From NCBI GenBank assembly GCA_029219245.1, contig JAQXTA010000061.1, positions 1 through 35,255 on the forward strand: 35,255 nucleotides of DNA, written 5' to 3'. Shown here one piece after another: positions 1-9,015 of the stretch. The stretch's first letter is position 1. Each line of letters begins with the position of its first letter. The stretch is from Lachnospiraceae bacterium (lineage in GTDB: Bacteria > Bacillota > Clostridia > Lachnospirales > Lachnospiraceae). The notes beneath the pieces are model-generated. The model had not been told where the DNA came from. It did not search any database and worked only from the letters and a program-made list of their open reading frames with translations. The position numbers were made by a program, and so were the translations under genes.

Positions 1-484
1 CGATATAACCATATTTTTCACTCGGATAGGTCGGTTCAATGCCCATCAGCACCAGATTCGCTTCGCCCTTCTCCGCCTGCTCTCCCAGCTTTTTCAGGGC
101 ATCAAAATACGCATCATCCACATAGGGGTCCACCGGGCAGACTACGACAGCTTCTTCCTCAGATACTCCCTGTACATCATGCAGATAAGCGGTTGCCAGT
201 GCAATTGCCGGGAACGTATCTCTTCTGCATGGCTCAACACTGATTCCAACATGTTCCCCAAGCTGATTATGAATCGCGGACACTTGGGTTTTGGAAGTTG
301 CAATCGTTACCGTTGCTTCAGCATCAATCCGTTTAATTTGTCGATAAACCCTCTGAACCATCGATTCATATTCGTTTTCCGAACCGGGCTTTTTAAAGAT
401 TTTGATAAACTGTTTGGAGCGGATATCATTCGATAGCGGCCACAGCCTTTTGCCGGATCCGCCGGATAATAATACAATATTCAT
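1..484 (-). CDS. manC: Mannose-1-phosphate guanylyltransferase, N-terminal part
   Basis: The gene runs off the left edge; about 161 N-terminal residues are visible from ATG 484. The enzyme family makes GDP-mannose from mannose-1-phosphate and GTP in the cytoplasm, for glycan synthesis. The nucleotidyltransferase signature GGSGKRLWPLS is at residues 8-18, followed by RRDTFPAIALA and VVCPVDPY, as in the Clostridia branch of the family. A strong promoter lies at 569-597. The ATG has no Shine-Dalgarno at normal distance; the nearest purine-rich site lies about 43 nt upstream, beyond a hairpin and a 10-codon ORF. Mannose metabolism recurs in the window at the isomerase domain encoded at 4640-6949. 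Whether the family's C-terminal part follows cannot be seen. Confidence 0.9.
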   Translation of the reverse strand, partial: MNIVLLSGGSGKRLWPLSNDIRSKQFIKIFKKPGSENEYESMVQRVYRQIKRIDAEATVTIATSKTQVSAIHNQLGEHVGISVEPCRRDTFPAIALATAYLHDVQGVSEEEAVVVCPVDPYVDDAYFDALKKLGEQAEKGEANLVLMGIEPTYPSEKYGYI

Positions 485-491
485 GCAAGTT

Positions 492-524
492 TTAAATGCA
501 ATCGTAAAAAACAAGATTGCACAT
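492..524 (-). other. Possible 10-codon leader ORF and hairpin ahead of manC
   Basis: An AGAAAGGA motif (534-527) is followed at a short distance by ATG 524 and ten sense codons ending in TAA 492, eight bases before the manC ATG. A perfect 7-bp inverted repeat (497-503 with 515-521) lies inside it. It could be a translated leader coupled to manC, or the hairpin could bring the Shine-Dalgarno closer to the manC start. Both readings are inference. Confidence 0.35.
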
Positions 525-568
525 TTTCCTTTCTGTTTGATAGTTAAGACAACAAAATATATAAAATT

Positions 569-597
569 ATTATATAATGCGGACTATAACTTTTCAA
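569..597 (-). promoter_or_regulatory. Sigma-A promoter of manC
   Basis: TTGAAA (597-592), a 17-base spacer and a perfect TATAAT (574-569) on the minus strand. Transcription should start near 562, giving a leader of about 78 nt before the manC ATG. Confidence 0.8.
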
Positions 598-630
598 CCA
601 AAAAGCATTCAAATTCTTCCGTCTGTATTA

Positions 631-2793
631 TCAGCCTCTTACTACTTTTTTGGTATTTACATGCAGGGTATTGCTTTCTTTATAAGGTCGAAACAGAAGA
701 TAAAGCAATCCGATTACAAGCAGAAATGCAACCACTGTTCCGATTCCGAATGTACCGGTAGTAATTAAGGTTCCAATCTGATAAATACACAATGCTACAA
801 TATAAGCCAGTACACACTGGTAACCAATTGCAAACCAGAACCATTTTGCATTATTCATCTCTCTTTTAATGGCTCCCATAGCTGCAAAGCAAGGCGCACA
901 AAGCAGATTGAATACCAGGAAACCGTATGATGCAATCGGTGTCATAACGTTTGCAAGATTTCCCCAGATTTCAGCACCATCTTCTGCCACTTCTGCGAAA
1001 CCGAAAAGGAGTCCAAAAGTTGCAACAACATTTTCCTTAGCAATCAGTCCGGTAACAGCAGCCACTGCCATCTTCCATCCTTCTCCTGCCTGTGTCCATC
1101 CAAGAGGCGCAAAAATCCATGCGATTGCATTCCCGATTTTCGCTAAGATACTACTGTCGAGCTGTTCTGCTTCCAACATACCAAAGCTGCCATCTACCCA
1201 GCCAAAGCTCATTAAGAACCAGAGAACAATTGTAGATAACAATATGATGGTTCCTGCTTTTTTAATAAAGGACCAGCCACGCTCCCACATACTTCTGAGT
1301 ACATTACAAACAGTAGGCCAGTGATAAGCAGGAAGTTCCATAACAAAAGGAGCCGGATCACCTGCAAACATCTTTGTCTTCTTTAAAATAATACCAGAGC
1401 AGACAATGGCTGCCACTCCAACAAAATAAGCGCTCCAGGAAACCCATCCTGCATTGTCAAAAAAGGCACCGGCAATCAATGCAATAATAGGAAGTTTTGC
1501 ACCGCATGGAACAAAAGTAGTTGTCATAATTGTCATTTTACGGTCGCGGTCATTTTCAATGGTACGTGATGCCATGATTCCCGGTACACCACAACCACTT
1601 CCAATCAGCATTGGAATAAAGGACTTTCCGGAAAGTCCGAATTTACGGAAAATACGGTCCATAATAAATGCAACTCGCGCCATATAGCCACAGCTTTCCA
1701 AAAATGCCAGGAAAAGAAACAGTACTAACATCTGAGGCACAAATCCCAGTACTGCACCAACGCCGGAAATAATACCGTCTACAATCAATCCGGTCAACCA
1801 GTCAGCGCAGCCAATGCCCTCAAAAAAGCTCTGTGCTCTCGGAACAATCCACTCTCCGAACAGTGTATCATTGGTCCAGCCGGTCAGCCAGTCACCTACG
1901 GTGGTAACGGATACATAATATACGATAAACATAACCACTGCAAAAATAGGAAGCGCCAGCCATCTGTTTGTGACAATGCAATCAATCTTATCTGAAGTAG
2001 TCATTTTTCCCTTTTGCGTTTTTGTTACACAGTCTCCGATAATAGAAGAAATATAAGTATATCTTTCATTCGTAATAATACTTTCCGTATCGTCTTCAAA
2101 AACATCTTCCATTTGCTTGATTTCAGAAGATATATCCGGAACCGATTTCATCTGCTCTTGAATCTTATCATCTTTCTCCAGAAGCTTAATGGCAAAAAAG
2201 CGTTTCTGTTCTTCCGGTACCGTTGCGTCAAGTTTATTTTCAACTGCAGAAATAATTTCTTCTGCTTCTTTTGAAAATGTATGTACCGGAACGGTTTTTG
2301 CATTTTCCTGAGCAAGTGATACTGCTTTTTCTGCCGCTTTCAAAATACCAGTTCCCTTCAGTGCAGAAATTTCTACCACTTCACAGCCGAGCTTTTTACT
2401 CAGTTTATCAACATGTATCTTATCACCTGTTTTTTCGAGAACATCTATCATATTAACTGCCATAACAACAGGAATACCAAGTTCCATAATCTGTGTAGAA
2501 AGATACAGGTTTCTTTCAATATTCGTACCATCCACGATATTGATAATGGCATCCGGTCTTTCCCCAATCAGATAATTTCTGGCAACAACTTCCTCTAAAG
2601 TATAGGGTGATAAAGAATAAATACCGGGTAAATCCATGATAATGACATCTTTGTGTCCTTTTAATTTACCTTCTTTCTTTTCTACTGTTACACCCGGCCA
2701 GTTTCCTACAAACTGATTCGAGCCGGTTAAAGCATTGAACAATGTTGTTTTACCACTGTTCGGATTACCCGCAAGTGCAATTTTTACTGACAT
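631..2793 (-). CDS. feoB: Ferrous iron transport protein B
   Basis: A 720-residue inner-membrane Fe(II) transporter with an N-terminal G domain: G1 GNPNSGKTT (residues 9-17), G3 DLPG and G4 NMID. A helical NFeoB linker follows, then a polytopic membrane part with the typical segments GSGCGVPG and PCGAKLP. Length is normal for the family. The start at ATG 2793 is chosen because GGAGG stands 7 nt ahead; a longer reading from TTG 2811 would place that site inside the gene. It is the last gene of feoA-feoA-feoB. A DtxR/IdeR-like palindrome lies directly upstream (2817-2834), which suggests iron repression. No clear terminator was seen after the stop. Confidence 0.97.
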   Translation of the reverse strand: MSVKIALAGNPNSGKTTLFNALTGSNQFVGNWPGVTVEKKEGKLKGHKDVIIMDLPGIYSLSPYTLEEVVARNYLIGERPDAIINIVDGTNIERNLYLSTQIMELGIPVVMAVNMIDVLEKTGDKIHVDKLSKKLGCEVVEISALKGTGILKAAEKAVSLAQENAKTVPVHTFSKEAEEIISAVENKLDATVPEEQKRFFAIKLLEKDDKIQEQMKSVPDISSEIKQMEDVFEDDTESIITNERYTYISSIIGDCVTKTQKGKMTTSDKIDCIVTNRWLALPIFAVVMFIVYYVSVTTVGDWLTGWTNDTLFGEWIVPRAQSFFEGIGCADWLTGLIVDGIISGVGAVLGFVPQMLVLFLFLAFLESCGYMARVAFIMDRIFRKFGLSGKSFIPMLIGSGCGVPGIMASRTIENDRDRKMTIMTTTFVPCGAKLPIIALIAGAFFDNAGWVSWSAYFVGVAAIVCSGIILKKTKMFAGDPAPFVMELPAYHWPTVCNVLRSMWERGWSFIKKAGTIILLSTIVLWFLMSFGWVDGSFGMLEAEQLDSSILAKIGNAIAWIFAPLGWTQAGEGWKMAVAAVTGLIAKENVVATFGLLFGFAEVAEDGAEIWGNLANVMTPIASYGFLVFNLLCAPCFAAMGAIKREMNNAKWFWFAIGYQCVLAYIVALCIYQIGTLITTGTFGIGTVVAFLLVIGLLYLLFRPYKESNTLHVNTKKVVRG

Positions 2794-2816
2794 TTTTACT
2801 CCTCCAATCAAATTTT

Positions 2817-2834
2817 AGTTAGTTTTTTCTAACC
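2817..2834 (-). promoter_or_regulatory. DtxR/IdeR-like palindrome upstream of feoB
   Basis: GTTAG-N6-CTAAC in the 56-base feoA-feoB gap. The same half-sites with the same 6-base centre recur at 3380-3397 over the promoter of the operon. There is no T-tract, so a terminator is unlikely. A second metalloregulator site is inferred from the repeat and the context. Confidence 0.6.
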
Positions 2835-2849
2835 TTTGTGTAAAAAAAT

Positions 2850-3071
2850 TTATTCAACAAGAATCATTTCCGCATCGGCTTTTCTCAAAGATAATTCATA
2901 GCCGCGTACCGTTACTTCAATCGGATCTCCAAGAGGTGCTACCTTTCTTACAAAAACATCTACACCTTTGGTAATGCCCATGTCCATGATTCTTCTCTTT
3001 ACTGCACCTTCTCCGGTGAGTTTCGTAACTTTTACAGTCTGACCGCAGGCAATCTCCTTTAATGTCTTCAT
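2850..3071 (-). CDS. feoA: FeoA family protein (second in operon)
   Basis: A 73-residue cytoplasmic SH3-like protein. FeoA proteins bind FeoB and support ferrous iron uptake. Visible family features are a start in MKTLKEIACGQ, the central RRIMDMGITKG turn, and the GDPIEVTVRGYELSLRKADA strand pair. ATG 3071 is preferred because AGAAAGGA lies upstream at suitable distance; the longer reading from 3113 begins with a lysine-rich stretch that is really the leader. It lies 45 bases after the first feoA and 56 before feoB, in one operon. Confidence 0.93.
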   Translation of the reverse strand: MKTLKEIACGQTVKVTKLTGEGAVKRRIMDMGITKGVDVFVRKVAPLGDPIEVTVRGYELSLRKADAEMILVE

Positions 3072-3116
3072 CTTCTCTTTTTCCTTTCTATTTTTATTTT
3101 TAGGATGTACCATATA

Positions 3117-3329
3117 CTAAACCATAATTTTATTCGCCATATCCTTGCCGATTGCTACCCTGGAATTCTTTACATTTACAATCAGGTTGCCTCCTATATC
3201 GGATACGACTGTAACATTACCTCCTACCACAAAACCGAGATTCTCTAAGAAACGTCTGGTTTCTTCTTTTCCTCCAACTTTTTTAATCGTATTGGTTTCT
3301 CCGGTGTTTAACATTGTCAGTGGCATCAT
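3117..3329 (-). CDS. feoA: FeoA domain protein (first in operon)
   Basis: A 70-residue FeoA-like protein with the FLENLGFVVG turn and the GGNLIVNVKNSRVAIGKDMA segment of the family. It differs clearly from the FeoA at 2850-3071, so the operon has two FeoA paralogues and one FeoB, an arrangement common in Clostridia. GAGAGGA precedes the double ATG start. It is the first gene after the metalloregulated promoter at 3384-3412. Confidence 0.9.
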   Translation of the reverse strand: MMPLTMLNTGETNTIKKVGGKEETRRFLENLGFVVGGNVTVVSDIGGNLIVNVKNSRVAIGKDMANKIMV

Positions 3330-3379
3330 TTTATCCTCTCTTTCGCTTATTAAAATTGAGAATTGTTTTCATTTTCAAC

Positions 3380-3397
3380 AGTTAGTTTACCCTAACT
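3380..3397 (-). promoter_or_regulatory. DtxR/IdeR-like operator over the feo -10
   Basis: AGTTAG-N6-CTAACT, a perfect 6-bp inverted repeat overlapping the -10. It resembles the DtxR/IdeR consensus (TTAGG...CCTAA type) and differs from a Fur box. The match to a shared site at 2817-2834 supports function. The regulator is not in the window. Confidence 0.65.
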
Positions 3398-3412
3398 ATT
3401 ATTCAATGTCAA
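3384..3412 (-). promoter_or_regulatory. Promoter of the feo operon
   Basis: Perfect TTGACA (3412-3407), a 17-base spacer and TAAACT (3389-3384, four of six matches). The -10 lies inside the 3380-3397 palindrome, so repressor binding would block polymerase. A further inverted repeat, TTGAG-N7-CTCAA (3421-3437), stands just upstream of the -35; its role is unknown. Confidence 0.7.
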
Positions 3413-3471
3413 TTAGCTTATTGAGTATTTTTCTCAACAAGTAAAAATGTTAAATTTATTCTCCGAAACAT

Positions 3472-3507
3472 AAAAGCTGCCACTATTGCTTGCGCAATTA
3501 TGGCAGC
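3472..3507 (-). terminator. Terminator of the bile salt hydrolase gene
   Basis: A 13-position stem (3476-3488 with 3495-3507) with one mismatch and one G-U pair, starting 16 bases after the stop. On the minus strand it is followed by TTTTA. It separates the hydrolase gene from the feo promoter downstream. Confidence 0.75.
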
Positions 3508-3523
3508 CATAAGCTGATATCGA

Positions 3524-4498
3524 TTAATTCTGCATTTTAATCTGCTCTCCTTGAATCAGTTTATATCTTACAAGACAATTATCATCCAGATTCTCTTTGT
3601 TCATATCAACGGCTGTAATCTGATGATTCTCATACGTTGTATAATAATATATTCCCTTATCCACATTACAGCAGGAAGTATAAATGGTAATCTCATAAGC
3701 ATTCTCACCAACCTCGCAACAACCTCTCTGCTGGTCAACCGAACCCAAGATATGAAAAAACTGACTGACACTTTCTGCTTCCGAATCGCCAGAAATGGAA
3801 TTCATCTTGGTAAAAGCTACACGTACAAAACGGGATTGGGAAGATAAATCTCCCGGAAGTCCCAATGCACCCATACCACGACTGTATGTGCTGAGGCTCA
3901 GCTTGTCCGAGAAATGATTTTGCGGTGACTTCGGAGATAAATGCATATAATTGTTAAGCTGGAACATCTGCTCATCAAAAGGTGGATTATTGGTCAAAAT
4001 ACCCACCGGATTATCATAAATACGAATTCCTTCTTTTACCGATTCTACCGTAATGGCTTCATTACCGTCTGCAAGAATCCAATGAAGCTGTGCAAGCGGC
4101 AGTTCTTTGCTAAATGGCATATTAAGCAGATTGATTTTTTTAAGCAGTTCTCTCGCTTCTTTTACAGAAGCACATTGTCCGAGAATCCATGGAATAAATT
4201 CAAATTGTGCTATATTGTCCTTATTTGGTACTTCATCACAATAAACAGCATTACCTACAAAATTCAGTCCGGCCATGCCCAGACCTTTTTCATTCACTGC
4301 ATCATAATAAAGTGGATAATCGCCTGCCACATATGCCATTCCTATCATAGCAAAATGTTGCACTACATTCCCCATTTTTCGAAAATGAAAGGGATAATTA
4401 CGCGGCGTTATTACAACCTCATCACCATAGGAAAACTCATAGTCCAGTGTCCTGCCAAAATAAAAATCTTTTGTTTTATAAGTTGCTGCTGTACACAT
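3524..4498 (-). CDS. bsh: Bile salt hydrolase (choloylglycine hydrolase family)
   Basis: A 324-residue cytoplasmic Ntn hydrolase. The family deconjugates glycine or taurine bile acids; close relatives cleave penicillin V. The start at ATG 4498 has GGAGGT 7 nt upstream and puts the nucleophile Cys at position 2. Other active-site residues are present: Arg16 and Asp19 in FGRTLD (equivalent to Arg18 and Asp21 of characterised hydrolases), Asn in AGLNF, Asn in LTNNPPF, and Arg in SRFVRVAF. The C-terminal YYTTYENHQITAVDMN segment closely resembles the clostridial enzymes. There is no signal peptide. It is a single-gene unit with its own terminator; no clear promoter was seen. Bile salt rather than penicillin V activity is inferred from these residues. 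Confidence 0.92.
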   Translation of the reverse strand: MCTAATYKTKDFYFGRTLDYEFSYGDEVVITPRNYPFHFRKMGNVVQHFAMIGMAYVAGDYPLYYDAVNEKGLGMAGLNFVGNAVYCDEVPNKDNIAQFEFIPWILGQCASVKEARELLKKINLLNMPFSKELPLAQLHWILADGNEAITVESVKEGIRIYDNPVGILTNNPPFDEQMFQLNNYMHLSPKSPQNHFSDKLSLSTYSRGMGALGLPGDLSSQSRFVRVAFTKMNSISGDSEAESVSQFFHILGSVDQQRGCCEVGENAYEITIYTSCCNVDKGIYYYTTYENHQITAVDMNKENLDDNCLVRYKLIQGEQIKMQN

Positions 4499-4585
4499 AT
4501 AGTTACCTCCATTCATGACTGATTTCTATGTACACTATAATAACACTGTTTCTATTTGATATACATATTTTTTATCTAAAACCTA

Positions 4586-4609
4586 ACGGCAGGGATTTTT
4601 CCCTGCCGT
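4586..4609 (-). terminator. Hairpin terminator after the GH1-PMI gene
   Basis: A perfect 10-bp GC-rich stem with a 4-base loop, 30 bases after the stop at 4640. The following minus-strand sequence is T-rich but lacks a full T-run. It ends the esterase-MCP-glycosidase operon and insulates the bile salt hydrolase gene. Confidence 0.7.
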
Positions 4610-4639
4610 AAATTTATACTTTATCTTCCAACTTAATGC

Positions 4640-6949
4640 TTATGCTTTACATCCAGAAGCAATTAACTGCATATTTCCCTGCAAATGAACTTCTCCATAT
4701 CCCGCAGGTAAAATGAAGTGGTCACCCTTACGAATCATCTGTCCGTTTATCAGTCCATCGCCCTCTATGACACTCATAATCATGAATGGTCCGTCCTGAT
4801 GGAAAACAAGTGGCTCTGTTACTTCCAGCTTCCATACGGTATAGTAGTCACAGGAAATTAACTGGTTTAAATGATTTTTGGGCAAGTCTCCGGCATACAT
4901 AATACTTTCGTCTACGGATTTTGCCGGAACCGTAATGACATCAATGCTCTTATCCACATGCAACTGTCTTGGTTTACCGTCTGTCAGTCTGTCATAGTCA
5001 TAAACACGATAAGTAATATCACTGTTCTGCTGCGTTTCCAGAATCATCAGACCTCCTTTAATCGCATGAACAGTACCCGGATCAATCTGAATGAAGTCAC
5101 CTTTTTTCACCGGAACTTCCCGAATCAACTCGTTCCATTTACCATGATGAATCATATCCGCTAACTCATCTTTATCTTTTGCATTATGACCGATTACCAG
5201 TCTGGCATCCTCCGGACAATCCAGAATATACCAACACTCGGTCTTTCCAAAAGAACCGTTCTCATTTACTTTAGCATAGGCATCATCCGGATGTACCTGA
5301 ATACTCAAATCATCCTTTGCATCAATGATTTTTATAAGCAGTGGGAATCTGTCATAATCCAGATTACCGAACAACTCCGGTTTTTCTTCCCATAACCGGG
5401 ATAACGAATAACCTTTATAAATACCTTCTTTTATCGTACAATCGCCATTTGGATGTGCACTGACTGCCCAACATTCGCCGGTGTTCTTTCCCGGGATTTC
5501 ATAAGGCCAGTCCTTTCCGAGCCGCTCTCCGCCCCAAATCATTTGTTTGAAGACCGGATTTAAAAAGAGAATCGGAGGCTTCGGTTGATTGATACTTAAT
5601 ATTTTTCCGTTTGTTTCCATTACTTTCTGATACCAATAAGCAGAATCCTTGGCAATTCTTTTCTGGGTTGTAAAATCCACATGAACGATTCCAAATCGCT
5701 CCGTATATCCCTTATCCCATTCAAAGTTATCCAAAAAGGTCCAAAGGAAATATCCTCTTACATCTACTCCCTCATCACTTGCTTTCTGCAGTGCAGATAT
5801 ATACAAATCCAAAAAGGTAATGCGGTTTGGATCATGTACCTGTCCGTCCCCGGATACGATATCATGACATGACATACCGTTTTCCGTAATATAGAGTGGC
5901 ATTTTATACCGCTCATACAAAAACTTCACGCCCCAGTAGAAACAATCCGGTGTGACCGGCCAGTTTGCCGCTGTCTTCGGATATCCGGGCGCTCTTTCTA
6001 CGAATTCAGGTTCTCCATCCTCACCTGCACGCACCATATAGCCATTATATATATTCTGTCCCATGAAATCCAGTGGCTGTGCAATCAATTTCATATCTTC
6101 TTCTGTAATGACCGGAAGGTATTCTTTAAACTTTTCAAGCCCTTCTTCCGGATACTTTCCTAAAAATACCGGATCGGAAAACCACGCTACATTCCAGGTC
6201 CAGTTATCCATTGGATTATAGAAAGAGAACAAAACCTTTCTTGCAGCTTCGATATCTTCCGGTTTGTTGGTTGCCGGATAGGCCATTCCACAGGTCGGTG
6301 CATAACCGATTTTAATCGGTTGTTTAGCGTATTTTCTTAAATTGATAACTGCCTGTCCATGTGCACGCAGTGCATTATGTGCAATCTGGAAGGTTTCGGA
6401 ATAACTCATTTTTTTGCCCGGTGCCTGCCATCCCGCTAGGTATCCCAGTCCGACAAAACATTGTGGTTCATTTAAGGTAATAAAATATTCACATAAATCC
6501 GAGAAATTTTCTGAGACTACTTTTGCATAATCTCCAAACCACTGAATAATTTCCTCATTTAGCCATCCTCCCCTGTCCTGTAGTGCCTGTGGAAGCTCCC
6601 AATGATACATAGTCAAATAGGGCGTGATTCCGTTCTTTTTCATTTCCAGAATCATATCACGATATAAAGCAATCGCTTTCTCATTAACACGTCCGGTTCC
6701 CTCCGGCATAATCCTTGTCCAGCTTACCGAAAAACGATAGGCCTTAATGCCAAGCAGACGCATCATAGCAAAATCTTCCGGATATCGATGCATATGGTCG
6801 CAAGCCACCGAAGCATCTTTTCCATCCGGAATGCGTCCTTCCTCAATAAAAGTATCCCATATCATTTTACCGGCGCCATCATTCGCATCCCTTCCCTCTA
6901 CCTGATAGGCGCTGCTTGCAACACCCCAAACGAAATCATCTCTGAACAT
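4640..6949 (-). CDS. GH1 beta-glycosidase fused to mannose-6-phosphate isomerase
   Basis: One 769-residue reading frame holds two complete enzymes. Residues 1-447 are a glycoside hydrolase family 1 barrel with acid/base Glu161 in LNEP and nucleophile Glu356 in ITENG. The aglycone-side motif NFEW (408-411) is the form found in enzymes acting on non-phosphorylated sugars; 6-phospho-glycosidases differ there. After a short linker (about 448-458, with QPKPP), residues 459-769 are a full type I phosphomannose isomerase with zinc ligands Gln551, His553, Glu571 and His628. ATG 6949 is preferred over 6973 because AAGGAG stands 8 nt ahead of it and the longer form would touch the upstream stop. It is the third gene of the operon. 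Coupling of beta-mannoside or glucoside cleavage to entry of mannose into glycolysis is inferred; a hexokinase would still be needed in between. There is no signal peptide, so the substrate must be imported. Confidence 0.93.
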   Translation of the reverse strand: MFRDDFVWGVASSAYQVEGRDANDGAGKMIWDTFIEEGRIPDGKDASVACDHMHRYPEDFAMMRLLGIKAYRFSVSWTRIMPEGTGRVNEKAIALYRDMILEMKKNGITPYLTMYHWELPQALQDRGGWLNEEIIQWFGDYAKVVSENFSDLCEYFITLNEPQCFVGLGYLAGWQAPGKKMSYSETFQIAHNALRAHGQAVINLRKYAKQPIKIGYAPTCGMAYPATNKPEDIEAARKVLFSFYNPMDNWTWNVAWFSDPVFLGKYPEEGLEKFKEYLPVITEEDMKLIAQPLDFMGQNIYNGYMVRAGEDGEPEFVERAPGYPKTAANWPVTPDCFYWGVKFLYERYKMPLYITENGMSCHDIVSGDGQVHDPNRITFLDLYISALQKASDEGVDVRGYFLWTFLDNFEWDKGYTERFGIVHVDFTTQKRIAKDSAYWYQKVMETNGKILSINQPKPPILFLNPVFKQMIWGGERLGKDWPYEIPGKNTGECWAVSAHPNGDCTIKEGIYKGYSLSRLWEEKPELFGNLDYDRFPLLIKIIDAKDDLSIQVHPDDAYAKVNENGSFGKTECWYILDCPEDARLVIGHNAKDKDELADMIHHGKWNELIREVPVKKGDFIQIDPGTVHAIKGGLMILETQQNSDITYRVYDYDRLTDGKPRQLHVDKSIDVITVPAKSVDESIMYAGDLPKNHLNQLISCDYYTVWKLEVTEPLVFHQDGPFMIMSVIEGDGLINGQMIRKGDHFILPAGYGEVHLQGNMQLIASGCKA

Positions 6950-6972
6950 AATGCAATCTCCTTTTTCCTTCA

Positions 6973-8991
6973 TTATAAATTAAATTTTTGCATAGATTTT
7001 TCCAGTTCTCCTGCCTGGATGCTTAACCGTTCTACTTCCTGTGCAAATCTGCGCACTTCCTCTAACTGATTCGTCACCGTTGCCGTTACTTCCTCTGTCG
7101 AAGCCGCTGCTTCTTCCGATACCGCAGAAATACTTTGAACGGAAGATAAAATATGATCCTTGTCCTCTATCATATGCTCCATTTGTTCTGCAATATTAGA
7201 CAATCCCGCAACCAAAGTATCGACAGCATTTTTTATTTCACCAAATAATGCAACCGTATCCTCAATATTTGTAACCTGCGCGCGCATAATTTCTTCTGCT
7301 TCTTTTGCAGATTGAGTCGTTACTGCAGTTGTTTTCTGTATCTTGTCAACAATATCTTTAATCTCATTGCCAGCCTCCATGGACTGGTCTGCCAGCTTCC
7401 GGATTTCCTCTGCTACAACCGCGAAACCTTTTCCGTGTTCTCCGGCTCTTGCCGCTTCAATTGAGGCATTTAAAGATAACAAATTCGTCTGTTGCGCAAT
7501 CGCATTTATGGTATCTACGATGCTTCCAATATCTTTGGAACGCACTTGGACATCCCCGATATTTTCCGTCAAAACATTCGTAATATGTACTGTCTGTGAC
7601 GATTTCTCACTTAATTCCGCAACCAGAGTCTGTCCTCTTGTCGATGTCTGAATGGCGTTCTGAACAGAATTCTGCATTTCGATTGTGTTCTTATTTACAT
7701 CATTCATAATTTTGGAAAATTCTGAAACCATTTTCAAAACATGCTCTGTATCAGTAGCCTGTTCCACAACACCATGTCCGACTTCTTCTACGGCAGAGTT
7801 TATATTACTCATGGATTCCACCATATCATCGGTCGTACTTGCCAGATGATCGGATGTGTCCTTTACCTTTTCTCCAAAGATATGCATATCCTCTAAAATC
7901 TTACGGATACTCTGCAGTGTAACATTTACGCTATTGGATAATACCTTAAACTCATCATTTCTCTTAGAAGTAAATGAAACTGTCAAATTCCCATCGGCTA
8001 CCTTCTGCAATCCCATGACTGTATTTTTTACTTCTTTACTGATACCCTCTGCCATCTTATTCCCAATGATAAAAGCAATAATACAGGCTAAAATCACAAT
8101 AAAAATCGTTATATTTCGAATCAGGGAAACCTTGGCAAGTACCGTACTTTGCGGAATCAGTGCGCAAACCAGCATACCTGTATCACCAACCGGTGTATAG
8201 GTAAACAAGTATTTCCTGCCCTGATATCTGACATAAGAATGTCCGGTATCTTCTGCCTCCCATGCCTGCTGCATAAAATCATTGCCAACAAAAACATCTT
8301 CCTGTACACCGGAGGATACATTTTTGATTTCCCTTCCGTCCGATGTAATCAATGCCGCATAACCATCTTTTCCACATTCAATCGTAGTCAAAAAGTCTTC
8401 CACTACATCCTTTCGGATATCAAAAACAACAAGACCATTATCTTTGGCGAAATGCTTTACATAGGAAATACCGTAATCATCTGTTGTCATAGATGTCTGA
8501 CCGTCCAATACCGGATGCAAACCATTCCAGACACCTTTTGTCTTTGAAACACCAGCACTTTCCTGCGCGGTCATAACCTCTGTATACGCAGTATTCGGAA
8601 TGACGGCAGACGTGGATGTAATCGGATTTCCATTCTCCGCAAATACATAGAAAGCTTCCAGATAATTACAACTTCCTTTCATCGTAACCAACGCTGCCTT
8701 CGCTGTTTTATAATAGTTCATGGATTCGGTATCATTTTTCTTATAATATTTATGATAATATTTTTCAAAGCTCTCGTTATTCAGTATCTCTACTGCCCTT
8801 GTTTCCACCGTATCACACAGAAGTTTCATATAATTTCCCATGGCACTTACCGTATCCTCGGTTGACTGCTCCGCTTCTGACTGTATACCACCTGCCGCGG
8901 TCTGATAGCATACAATACCAAGCAGGATAATCAGCACAATCGGAACTGCAAATGCAAACGTAAGGCTTGTTTTTATTTTACCATTTTTCAT
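6973..8991 (-). CDS. Methyl-accepting chemotaxis protein with extracellular sensor
   Basis: A 672-residue transmembrane chemoreceptor. TM1 is at about 11-29, an extracellular ligand-binding region of Cache type (about 35-290) follows, TM2 is at about 293-311, then HAMP (312-364) and the signalling coiled coil. The highly conserved hairpin tip lies at 497-537 ([18 protein letters not shown], then [10 protein letters not shown]), the CheA/CheW contact site. AGGAGGT precedes ATG 8991. It sits 24 bases after the esterase gene and 23 before the GH1-PMI gene, so all three should share a transcript. This suggests the receptor senses a substrate or product of the same pathway; the ligand cannot be read from sequence. 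Confidence 0.95.
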   Translation of the reverse strand: MKNGKIKTSLTFAFAVPIVLIILLGIVCYQTAAGGIQSEAEQSTEDTVSAMGNYMKLLCDTVETRAVEILNNESFEKYYHKYYKKNDTESMNYYKTAKAALVTMKGSCNYLEAFYVFAENGNPITSTSAVIPNTAYTEVMTAQESAGVSKTKGVWNGLHPVLDGQTSMTTDDYGISYVKHFAKDNGLVVFDIRKDVVEDFLTTIECGKDGYAALITSDGREIKNVSSGVQEDVFVGNDFMQQAWEAEDTGHSYVRYQGRKYLFTYTPVGDTGMLVCALIPQSTVLAKVSLIRNITIFIVILACIIAFIIGNKMAEGISKEVKNTVMGLQKVADGNLTVSFTSKRNDEFKVLSNSVNVTLQSIRKILEDMHIFGEKVKDTSDHLASTTDDMVESMSNINSAVEEVGHGVVEQATDTEHVLKMVSEFSKIMNDVNKNTIEMQNSVQNAIQTSTRGQTLVAELSEKSSQTVHITNVLTENIGDVQVRSKDIGSIVDTINAIAQQTNLLSLNASIEAARAGEHGKGFAVVAEEIRKLADQSMEAGNEIKDIVDKIQKTTAVTTQSAKEAEEIMRAQVTNIEDTVALFGEIKNAVDTLVAGLSNIAEQMEHMIEDKDHILSSVQSISAVSEEAAASTEEVTATVTNQLEEVRRFAQEVERLSIQAGELEKSMQKFNL

Positions 8992-9015
8992 ACAGTACCT
9001 CCTGTTTTAAATACT

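Noticed and set aside
2817-2834. GTTAG/CTAAC repeat as a terminator between feoA and feoB
   Set aside because: Only a 5-bp stem, no T-run after it, and the same sequence overlaps the promoter upstream, so an operator fits better.
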